In this document: one piece after another, positions 1 to 5,604 of the stretch | How the letters are laid out: each line of letters begins with the position of its first letter | How positions within the stretch are numbered: position 1 is the first letter of the stretch | IMG/VR virus record: IMGVR_UViG_3300048927_000734 | Span: 1 to 37,673 of that record | Reading direction: 5' to 3' (one strand) | DNA from: a virus | Length of the DNA stretch: 37,673 nt | The notes under the pieces: generated by a model | What the model saw: only the letters and a program-made list of their open reading frames with translations | The model's database searches: none | Told to the model about the DNA's origin: nothing | Position numbers and translations under genes: made by a program

Positions 1-1053
1 TCAGCCGGATTCCAGCTTCCGGATTGCGGACTCGGCGAGGCGCTGATCGCGGTTCAGATAATGTGCGTCGAGTATGTCGTTCACGTCGCGCAGCGAATGG
101 CCCGTGATCGTCGCGATCTCCGGCGGCGTTGCTCCGGCCAGTGCCAGGCGCGTTACGGCCGTGCCGCGCAGATCATGGAAGGTCACCCCTTCCACACCCG
201 CAGCGATGCATGCTTTGCGCCACGAAGCGCGGAAGCCGCCTTCTGTCCACGGCGTCCCGCGCTCGGTCAGCAAGATCGTCTCGCGCGCGGAAGGGCGGCT
301 CTCCGCAAGCGCGTCGAGCCGCGCCTTTAGCGGCTTGCCCACCGGGATCACGATTCGTTTGCCTGCCTGACCTTCCTTTTTCCGGATCGTCTTGTGCTGA
401 ACCAAGCGCAGGTTCGCGCTGTCATAGGCGCCCCAGGTCAGCGCCAGCAGGTCGCCCTGTCGCTGGCCCGTCCAGAGCGCCAGCATCAGCGCCAGGTGCA
501 GGTGCTCCGGCGCGCGTGCATAAAACGCTGCTTCGTTCTCGGCCGACCACACGCGCTCCGATCGTGCCGCGCGATACACGCGGCCGCCCGCCCGGCACGG
601 GTTGACCGGCGCCAGGCCGCGATCCACCGACCAGGACAGCACGCGCGCCAGCACCGAATAGGCGTAATCGGCCTGCCTACGCGATCGAATGGCAAGGCGA
701 TCCCGCCAAGCCATGAATTCGCCCCGGGTGCGCCGATCCGCGAGCGCGGCGATGGGGAAGTCGCCGAATTCGCCATCGATGATGCGCAGCTGCTTATTGT
801 AGTCGACGCGCGTTCGGTCCGCGAGATCGGTGAAGGCGCTCGAATCCTGAAACGCATCCAATAGCGTGCGCAGCGTGTCGGTGGCGCGCTTGCGATCTTC
901 GGCATGGGCCCGTTCGTAGCTGGCCAGAAACTCAGGCGTGCCCGGCTTGCCCTCAAGGCGGGGTCCGCCCTTCCAGGCATAGAAATACTCCACGATTTCG
1001 CCATTGGCGGCGCGCACGCGCGTGCGATTCACCCCCTTCAGCTTAACCCGCAT
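1..1053 (-). CDS. int: Tyrosine-type site-specific integrase (prophage integrase)
   Basis: Catalyses integration and excision of the prophage at its att site. The 350-aa protein has an N-terminal arm/core-binding region (about 1-165) and a C-terminal catalytic domain. The full tyrosine recombinase set is visible: R198 (TGQRQGD), K221, H293 and R296 (HDLRG), H319 (GHSL) and Y332 (HYLNRD). I chose the ATG at 1053 because GGAAGG lies just upstream; an in-frame ATG at 1074 is less well placed. The start overlaps the end of the 64-aa gene upstream, so int is the last gene of the minus-strand early operon. The stop codon is at the window edge, so the att site expected beside int is not visible. Family assignment is secure. 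Confidence 0.96.
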   Translation of the reverse strand: MRVKLKGVNRTRVRAANGEIVEYFYAWKGGPRLEGKPGTPEFLASYERAHAEDRKRATDTLRTLLDAFQDSSAFTDLADRTRVDYNKQLRIIDGEFGDFPIAALADRRTRGEFMAWRDRLAIRSRRQADYAYSVLARVLSWSVDRGLAPVNPCRAGGRVYRAARSERVWSAENEAAFYARAPEHLHLALMLALWTGQRQGDLLALTWGAYDSANLRLVQHKTIRKKEGQAGKRIVIPVGKPLKARLDALAESRPSARETILLTERGTPWTEGGFRASWRKACIAAGVEGVTFHDLRGTAVTRLALAGATPPEIATITGHSLRDVNDILDAHYLNRDQRLAESAIRKLESG

Positions 1054-1237
1054 TGCGGCTCGCCTTCCATGCATCGAAGGGGCTGGCGGGGGCGGCTTCT
1101 GCCTCGGCGGAGGCGTGGAACAGGATGATGCGGCCGTCGGGGTCGATTTCGGTGCGCGCGATCTCCAGCCCGCCCTTACGGCAGGCGCGAATCGCGCGGG
1201 CTAGATCGGTCGGGCGGAAAGAGGGGCGTGCAGCCAT
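1043..1237 (-). CDS. Small conserved-type protein upstream of integrase
   Basis: A 64-aa protein preceded by an AAAGGACG ribosome-binding site. It overlaps the int start by 11 bases, so the two are probably translationally coupled. It begins with a basic helix (FRPTDLARAIRACRKGG) and continues with a strand-like EIDPDGRIILF segment. The gene's position directly before int suggests an excisionase or recombination accessory role, but I see no recognisable excisionase motif and do not assign the function. Confidence 0.7.
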   Translation of the reverse strand: MAARPSFRPTDLARAIRACRKGGLEIARTEIDPDGRIILFHASAEAEAAPASPFDAWKASRNAG

Positions 1238-1262
1238 GTGGCGTCCTTTGCTTGCCTGCCGA

Positions 1263-1385
1263 TCAGCGCCGCGCCGCCTGGGCGCGGGTGAACAGCAGGA
1301 CCAGCTGGAGGGGCACGCTGCACAGCGCGGCGCAGACGAGCAGCGTGACGAGCAGAGCGCGGGCGGCTTTGGCGATCAGGCGCAT
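1263..1385 (-). CDS. 40-aa single-pass membrane peptide
   Basis: A short ORF read directly from the sequence. ATG is at 1385 and TGA at 1263-1265. It overlaps the upstream Cys-rich gene by 10 bases, as is usual in this tightly packed operon. The peptide begins with a basic MRLIAKAARA segment, followed by a hydrophobic stretch (LLVTLLVCAALC, then PLQLVLLF), and ends in basic residues. That pattern is typical of a small inner-membrane or signal-anchor peptide. Function unknown. It could be fortuitous, but the hydrophobic pattern and overlapping start favour a real gene. Confidence 0.5.
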   Translation of the reverse strand: MRLIAKAARALLVTLLVCAALCSVPLQLVLLFTRAQAARR

Positions 1386-1846
1386 TGCCGGCCTCCCTGG
1401 CTGCAGGCGGAGCAGCGATCCTGCTCGATCCAGTGGCACTCACCGCCTTCACCGTCGGCGCAGCGATCATGTGCCGAGCAGCCGCAGCCGCGGCAGATCC
1501 TCGGGTGGCGATGGAGCGGCCCCTCGGCGAGCTGCCAATAGACGTCCGGATCGAACGGGAAGGCCTGCAGCAGATGCGCGATGGTCGAGCGGTAGAGCGC
1601 GGTTCGCCCGGGCGTCTCCAGGCGGCGAAGAAATGCCACTGCGCGGCGATGGTCGGCAGTGCTATCGATCAGTCGATCCGCCGCTTCCGCGATCGACAGC
1701 CTGGCGGCGACCCGCCGAAGGCGCAGATAGTCCGAAGGGGTGTTCCGCGGTGCCTCCGCCAGGTCCGGCCACAGGCTGGGCTGCAGCACCGATGCGGCGG
1801 GCATGCGGCGGCGCGTAGGCGTGGCGATGAGCAGCGGCGCGATCAT
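1376..1846 (-). CDS. Phage early protein with C-terminal cysteine cluster
   Basis: 156 aa from the ATG at 1846, which overlaps the stop of the upstream 57-aa gene as ATGA. The middle (about 38-110) is helical and resembles a small HTH or regulator fold. The C-terminus carries a dense Cys motif: C118-x2-C121-x-C123, C129, C137 and C145-x2-C148, with His residues between. This CGC...C..C motif recurs in small proteins of proteobacterial phages and probably binds zinc. Specific function unknown; the early-operon position is compatible with a regulatory or host-takeover role. A start further upstream is possible but would run across the 57-aa gene. Confidence 0.72.
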   Translation of the reverse strand: MIAPLLIATPTRRRMPAASVLQPSLWPDLAEAPRNTPSDYLRLRRVAARLSIAEAADRLIDSTADHRRAVAFLRRLETPGRTALYRSTIAHLLQAFPFDPDVYWQLAEGPLHRHPRICRGCGCSAHDRCADGEGGECHWIEQDRCSACSQGGRQCA

Positions 1847-2016
1847 CGCAGCGCCTCCCAAAGCCCGATCGCGGCCCATCCGGTGCCGATGCCCGCAAGC
1901 AGGAGCAGGCAGGCGCGATCGAGCGGCCGGAGGATCCAGCGCGTCCGCCGGCACGCCGGGCAGGCACATGCGCCCATTCGAAGCGGGCGAGGTAGCGGAG
2001 AAGCAGAAGCTTGCAT
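1843..2016 (-). CDS. 57-aa Cys-motif membrane protein
   Basis: ATG at 2016 is preceded by AAAGGAAG, and TGA at 1843-1845 overlaps the next ATG (ATGA). The protein has an N-terminal CACPAC motif (residues 17-22), a basic stretch (RRTRWILR) and then a hydrophobic segment LLLLAGIGTGWAAIGLW that looks membrane-spanning. Good ribosome-binding site, overlapping stop/start and a coherent composition make this a likely real gene despite its size. Function unknown; a membrane-anchored small metal-binding protein is a fair description. Confidence 0.62.
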   Translation of the reverse strand: MQASASPLPRPLRMGACACPACRRTRWILRPLDRACLLLLAGIGTGWAAIGLWEALR

Positions 2017-2050
2017 CGGAATGGCTTCCTTTCAGGCAAAGGGGGGCGTG

Positions 2051-2074
2051 CCCCGGCGCGCGGTTGCGCCGGGG
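2051..2074 (-). terminator. GC-rich hairpin between the late activator and downstream early genes
   Basis: A perfect 9-bp inverted repeat, CCCCGGCGC / GCGCCGGGG, with a 6-nt loop lies in the 94-nt gap between the Ogr-like gene and the 57-aa gene. There is no T-tract on the minus strand, so it is not a classic intrinsic terminator. It may attenuate transcription toward int or protect the upstream mRNA end. Confidence 0.4.
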
Positions 2075-2110
2075 GCTGACAGTCAGGCTGGGGCAGGTGC
2101 GGCGGCCGGA

Positions 2111-2416
2111 TCAGGTGCCGGCGGAGTCGGCTACCTCCGGCGGTGCTTCGTCATCATTGGCCGGCGGGCGCGGCGCATCGTCATTCGCCGGCTCGCGCCA
2201 TCGGCCGACGGGCAGGTGCAGGGCGGGGTTCGGCTTCATGCCCCGCACCACAAGGCGCACGGCGACGATCTGGACGACGAAGGCGCAGCCGCATTCATCA
2301 TCGTTGCACAACAGCCGCGCCTCGCCGATCGTGGGCGTCACCTGCTCGCTGGTGCGGCAACTCACGCCCGATCCGCATTCTGGGCACACGAAGAAGCGTC
2401 GTCGTTTGATCGTCAT
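2111..2416 (-). CDS. ogr: Ogr/Delta-family zinc-finger late gene activator
   Basis: 101 aa from the ATG at 2416 (ATGA overlap with the upstream CII-like gene). It has C11-x2-C14-x22-C37-x4-C42, exactly the Cys spacing known for P2 Ogr, P4 Delta and relatives. The conserved RTS after the second Cys and the aromatic residue after the last Cys are also present. These proteins bind dyads upstream of P2-family late promoters and contact the RNA polymerase alpha subunit. The C-terminal 40 residues are longer than P2 Ogr and rich in Pro, Asn and Asp (two PANDD segments), probably disordered. Here it is encoded in the Cro-side early operon ahead of int. Its likely targets are the three dyads at 15447, 18886 and 30879. 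Confidence 0.85.
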   Translation of the reverse strand: MTIKRRRFFVCPECGSGVSCRTSEQVTPTIGEARLLCNDDECGCAFVVQIVAVRLVVRGMKPNPALHLPVGRWREPANDDAPRPPANDDEAPPEVADSAGT

Positions 2417-2904
2417 AGGGTGCCCCGCATGGTTGGTCCCGGCGCCGCACGGCGACGAAAAATCGAGCTGAGACGGCGCGAGAGGGAGCCGACGGCCTGC
2501 GCCGCCTCGTGCGTTTCCTGCAGCGCGCGGAGCATGGCGGCGCGGCTGGCGTCCGGCCGGCTCGCGGCGAGGCTGAAGGAGACGGCCTCGCCGGCTTCCT
2601 TCGCGACGTCCGCGATCTCGATCACCAGCGCCTGCGGGCAGGCTGCCAGCTCGGCCGCCGCCGGATCGACCATGCGGGCATAGCATTCGAGCAACGGCAT
2701 CGAAGCGCCACCGGCCGCGACATAGGCGCGGTCGAGCGCGGCAGCCTGCGCCAGGGTAGGCGTGGTCGCCGTATCGGGATCAGTCCATTTGTAGATCGTC
2801 CGATCGCCCACGCCTGCGGCATGGGCCGCGCGGCGCACGCTCAGGCGATCGGCGATTTGCAAAACGGCAGCGGACCAGGTGCCGGGGATGCGTAGTTTTG
2901 TCAC
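2413..2904 (-). CDS. CII-like phage DNA-binding regulator
   Basis: 163 aa, overlapping both neighbours (stop over the ogr start, start over the Cro-like stop). Residues 12-75 form a helical DNA-binding-type domain: LSVRRAAHAAGVGDRTIYKW resembles helix-turn-helix, followed by PTLAQAAALDRAYVAAGG, the pattern of phage CII/CP76-type regulators that pair an HTH with a section about testing or counting copies. The C-terminal half is Ala-rich, helical and likely oligomeric. A role in early control or commitment to replication is plausible from position. Family call moderate; exact role inferred. Confidence 0.6.
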   Translation of the reverse strand: MTKLRIPGTWSAAVLQIADRLSVRRAAHAAGVGDRTIYKWTDPDTATTPTLAQAAALDRAYVAAGGASMPLLECYARMVDPAAAELAACPQALVIEIADVAKEAGEAVSFSLAASRPDASRAAMLRALQETHEAAQAVGSLSRRLSSIFRRRAAPGPTMRGTL

Positions 2905-3281
2905 CCTCGGGCCTCCGAGCGAGGGAAGGGGATGGGGCTCCGGTCGGCCGGAGCCGCCGGAGCCTCCGCCGCAGTGCGACCCGCGGGGTTATCGGAGAAG
3001 TGGTAGGCGTTCGATGCAGCGCCGGGATTGCACGCGACGCGGCCCGGCTGGAGTTGTACATCAAGGTCTACGGGATAGAGATCGGGACGAAGGAGGGAAC
3101 GGGACACTCCAGTGGCTTTTTCCACGCGCAGGACGTGTTCCGCGGGAAGGTGCTTCCCGTTCGTAAGCCACTTCCAAACGGCAGCTTGAGAGATGCCACA
3201 AACCCTCGCCAGCGCGGATTGTGAGCCCGCAACCGCGACGGCCTTTTCGAGCGATTGGCTTGGAGTCAGGGAGAGATCCAT
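2901..3281 (-). CDS. Cro/YdaS-like HTH regulator, first gene of the early operon
   Basis: 126 aa. Residues 8-66 hold a helix-turn-helix: SLEKAVAVAGSQSALARVCG, then ISQAAVWKWLTNGKHLPAEH, then VLRVEKATGVSRSLLRPDLY. The order and the terminal LRPDLYP signature are characteristic of YdaS/Cro-type phage regulators. The remainder is a low-complexity tail. It is divergent from the CI-like gene, with 83 bases between start codons containing the operator repeats. Expected role: lytic-side repressor controlling the divergent promoters. The start fits, because the DNA upstream is the palindromic control region. Confidence 0.82.
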   Translation of the reverse strand: MDLSLTPSQSLEKAVAVAGSQSALARVCGISQAAVWKWLTNGKHLPAEHVLRVEKATGVSRSLLRPDLYPVDLDVQLQPGRVACNPGAASNAYHFSDNPAGRTAAEAPAAPADRSPIPFPRSEARG

Positions 3282-3284
3282 GCT

Positions 3285-3355
3285 GACGACCTACAGCTAT
3301 AGCATTAGGTCGTCAATAGCTAAAGCGTTATACGCTGCTACAGCTAAAGGTGTAG
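3285..3355. promoter_or_regulatory. CI/Cro operator region: three AGCT-centred sites and a 9-bp palindrome
   Basis: Between the divergent Cro-like and CI-like genes are three related near-palindromes: CTACAGCTATAG (3291-3302), CAATAGCTAAAG (3314-3325) and CTACAGCTAAAG (3338-3349). They are spaced 23 and 24 bp apart, about two helical turns, as in tripartite lambdoid operators. A perfect 9-bp inverted repeat, GACGACCTA / TAGGTCGTC (3285-3293 and 3306-3314), flanks the first site. GCTAC / GTAGC (3336-3340 and 3351-3355) flanks the third. These are the expected binding sites of the two HTH proteins. Confidence 0.7.
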
Positions 3356-3364
3356 CGTCCTTCC

Positions 3365-3772
3365 ATGTTTTCCTCAGAACGCTTCAGATCCCTCTTGGCC
3401 GAACGGGGCATAAGCCAGGCTGAGCTGGGTCGCCGTATTGGCATCGCGCAAGCTACCGTGAACAAGCTCGCGACCGGTGGCGCCTACGGCACGAAGTACA
3501 TTCATTCGATTGCGCGAACACTCCGGACGTCGCCCGCGTATCTGATGGGGGAAACGGACGATCCTGCCCCGGATGCGCCGGTTGTTGAGCCGGAGCGGCC
3601 GGTCCAGTTCGTCACCATGCAGGTCGCGCTGCCTAGTGAGGAAGCGCTGGCAACCATGTTCCGGGCCATGCTGCGGATCGTGCCCGAGAACGCAACCGAG
3701 GACGAGCGTGCTCAAATTCTCGCTCGGCGTTTGCCAGCTGCGCTTTCGCAGCTTCGAGATCTCGCGCCTTAA
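3365..3772 (+). CDS. CI-like XRE-family repressor (short, no peptidase domain)
   Basis: 135 aa. Residues 5-62 are a canonical XRE helix-turn-helix: RFRSLLAERGISQAELGRRIG, then IAQATVNKLATGG, then YIHSIARTLRTSPAYLMGE. The C-terminus has no S24/LexA-type peptidase domain and instead has a helical region (LPSEEALATMFRAMLRIV...), probably for dimerisation. The repressor is therefore unlikely to be inactivated by RecA-stimulated autocleavage, consistent with P2-type phages that are not SOS-induced. It is divergent from the Cro-like gene and is the first plus-strand gene before the lysogenic cargo. Confidence 0.85.
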   Translation: MFSSERFRSLLAERGISQAELGRRIGIAQATVNKLATGGAYGTKYIHSIARTLRTSPAYLMGETDDPAPDAPVVEPERPVQFVTMQVALPSEEALATMFRAMLRIVPENATEDERAQILARRLPAALSQLRDLAP

Positions 3773-4004
3773 CCCGATGCGGGTGCAATGCCCGCTCGCG
3801 GTGCAGCTGCTCCAGCTCCCGCCATAAATCGTCGCGCAGCGCCGCAAAGACCGCGCACGCTACCTCGCATTCCTCGCACCCATGCTCGCACCCTGGCGTC
3901 AGCCGCAGCATCGGCTTGCACATCACCTTCGACCCTTGTGAAATGTTCTTGTTCTGTTCCGATATCCGACGCGCGAACTTGTAGGAAACCCCAAAAATAT
4001 TCAT
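3633..4004 (-). CDS. Possible small Cys-containing protein antisense to the repressor 3' end
   Basis: 123-aa ORF convergent with the repressor and overlapping its last 140 bases. The part outside the overlap looks protein-like: a basic N-terminus (GVSYKFARRISEQNKN), a CEHGCEECEVAC cluster and an amphipathic helix (LRDDLWRELEQLHRERAL). The part inside the overlap is Arg/Ala-rich and may be shadow sequence. The TTGTGAAA sequence at 3936-3943 matches one half of the late-operator dyad but has no partner. Real gene uncertain. Confidence 0.35.
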   Translation of the reverse strand: MNIFGVSYKFARRISEQNKNISQGSKVMCKPMLRLTPGCEHGCEECEVACAVFAALRDDLWRELEQLHRERALHPHRVKARDLEAAKAQLANAEREFEHARPRLRSRARSAAWPGTWLPALPH

Positions 4005-4089
4005 GATGTCGAAGGGTTTGCGGTAACCCTTTCAGATTCTGGTGCGGGCCACGCTGGTACAGCCTCGCGATCCAGTTTAGCCGGCGCGC

Positions 4090-4437
4090 ATGGTAGTGCT
4101 CATGCTCCTCTCCGCCGCGTCTCTGTGCATCGCCAACGTGCATGACGGCGACACCATTCGAAGCTGCGATGGCGAGCGCATCCGAATCGCGAATATCGAC
4201 GCGCCGGAAATGCGAGGCAGCCCAAAGTGTCGAGACCGCCGGCGCCGCGGCTGGTGCGATTATCCCCTGGCCACGCGCAGCCGAGACGCACTGGCGACCT
4301 TCCTAGCGGAAGGGCGCGTGACAATCCGACGCCAGGGCGAGGATCGCTATGGCCGCACGCTCGCGACGCTAGCAGTCAACGGGCACGATGCGGGCCAGTA
4401 CCTGGTTGACCGGCGACTTGCCCGCCCGTGGCGCTGA
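4090..4437 (+). CDS. Exported thermonuclease-like protein (SNase fold)
   Basis: 115 aa with a short hydrophobic N-terminus (VVLMLLSAASLC), probably a signal peptide. The staphylococcal-nuclease-type domain follows directly: HDGDTIR (D21), RIRIANIDAPE with catalytic-type R32, D37 and E40, and DRYGRTLA with R89. These correspond to SNase R35, D40, E43 and R87, so the active site appears intact. An extra CRDRRRRGWC loop may form a disulphide, fitting an exported protein. Such nucleases degrade DNA and RNA with Ca2+. It lies downstream of the repressor on the same strand, so it is likely expressed from the prophage. Possible roles are nucleotide scavenging or degradation of incoming DNA in the periplasm; neither is proven. 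Confidence 0.82.
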   Translation: MVVLMLLSAASLCIANVHDGDTIRSCDGERIRIANIDAPEMRGSPKCRDRRRRGWCDYPLATRSRDALATFLAEGRVTIRRQGEDRYGRTLATLAVNGHDAGQYLVDRRLARPWR

Positions 4438-4734
4438 AGCAGGGCAGGGTTTGGGACAATTCTGCCCTTTCCGGCCAGCCTTCGCGGATGACCGCTTCGG
4501 TCAGAACAGGACATACCTCAATAGATCGTTCAGGCGGCTAGGTACCAACAAGGCTGGTCGATGGGCAACCGGCTGGTATTGAGCTCAACTGGCGAGAAGC
4601 TGCCTCGACAGGCGCGCCACCATATTGACGTTTCTGGGCGGGTGTGGTCGTTGCGGATTTGAGATGTTCGACGATATCAATTTCTCTACCGCTCAAACTC
4701 GCGAGCGGCATCGCCTCCCGAGCCTCTCTCACTG
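4438..4734. other. 297-bp region upstream of the zinc-ribbon/TPR pair
   Basis: No convincing gene. A minus-strand ORF (4538-4753) could encode 71 aa and would run divergently into the start of the zinc-ribbon gene, but it has no recognisable motif. The region is the natural place for the promoter of the two-gene cassette. I cannot point to clear -35/-10 elements or a strong ribosome-binding site before the ATG at 4735. Confidence 0.4.
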
Positions 4735-5604
4735 ATGATGGCGACGGTTGCATCAGTATCGCGCTGCCTTAAATGCGAAACGGAAGTCCCCTATGCGGCC
4801 AGAGAATGTGTCGGGTGTGGGCAGGATGTTGGATTTCCTAACGTTCGCGCAGCAAACCAGCGTGCAGAGATCGAGGCGTTGCGCGATCGCGTGCGATACG
4901 CGCAGGTCGCAGCCGATGAACGGGGATGTGCCGCCGAACTTGAAGAGTTCGGGACGGCTGCCTCCAACTCGGACGCCGTGTTAGTCAGGCATCTAAGCGT
5001 CATCGATTATTTCTTTTCAAACGAGCAAGCTGCCATGGTGTCCTACTACAAAATGGTACGGGCTGGCATGAGGTTGCCCGAGAATAATGACTGGGATGCG
5101 AACCGTGGCCGCATCGACGGTACGATTAACCCCCATGAAGTACACGAACATATTCAGTATGCGGCGCTTTCTTTGAATGGCCGGGGCGTGTCATGGTACG
5201 GCGATTATGCAGTGACGTTGCGCGAAAAGATGATTGAGGCGCGCGCAACGGTGTTTGAGGAGAATCCGTTCACCTTCTGTAACAAGCATCCGGTCCCGCC
5301 CACTGGCTCGGTTCCGCCGGGCTTTCGCGCCAACTGGGCGCGTCGCGGCGAACTCGCCATGGCGAAGCTTCATCCACGAATCCAGCCGGGGACAAAGGCG
5401 TCAGATTTTCCGGCGATTCTCGTCGAGCAAGGCGAAAAATCAGCTGATAGTGATTTTATCGAAGTGCATATATATGGCGCGATTCACGCGCGTGCGGTCG
5501 AGCGCGTGATCGGACCCGAACCGGTCCGCCGCGCCGACCGCGCCATTTGGAAGCGCGTCAAGCGTGCATTGATCACGATTGGCGCAGAGATCGAAGAGGC
5601 TTGA
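4735..5604 (+). CDS. Zinc-ribbon protein of a two-gene cargo cassette, possible ART-like C-terminal domain
   Basis: 289 aa. The N-terminus is a zinc ribbon (C11-x2-C14-x10-C25-x2-C28). A coiled-coil-like stretch follows (about 40-72), then an alpha/beta domain (about 85-262) with distinctive motifs: INPHEVHEHIQYAALSL, GVSWYGDYAVTLRE (YG at 155-156), ARATVFEENPF and DFIEVHIYG (241-248). The pattern of a YG strand, an R-T-F strand and a final acidic strand before HxYG recalls DUF3626-like or ADP-ribosyltransferase-type folds. I could not confirm this, so treat it as a hypothesis. Its TGA is followed immediately by the ATG of the TPR gene, so the two are co-translated. Base composition is less GC-rich than the late genes, suggesting recent acquisition. 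The start could equally be the ATG at 4738. Confidence 0.75.
   Translation: MMATVASVSRCLKCETEVPYAARECVGCGQDVGFPNVRAANQRAEIEALRDRVRYAQVAADERGCAAELEEFGTAASNSDAVLVRHLSVIDYFFSNEQAAMVSYYKMVRAGMRLPENNDWDANRGRIDGTINPHEVHEHIQYAALSLNGRGVSWYGDYAVTLREKMIEARATVFEENPFTFCNKHPVPPTGSVPPGFRANWARRGELAMAKLHPRIQPGTKASDFPAILVEQGEKSADSDFIEVHIYGAIHARAVERVIGPEPVRRADRAIWKRVKRALITIGAEIEEA

Noticed and set aside
1201-1470. 89-codon minus-strand ORF
   Set aside because: It overlaps the better supported 64-aa, 40-aa and Cys-cluster genes in another frame and has a low-complexity Arg/Ala/Pro translation.
4538-4753. 71-codon minus-strand ORF before the zinc-ribbon gene
   Set aside because: No motif or ribosome-binding site, and its start overlaps the zinc-ribbon start codon. 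It could be real but I cannot support it.
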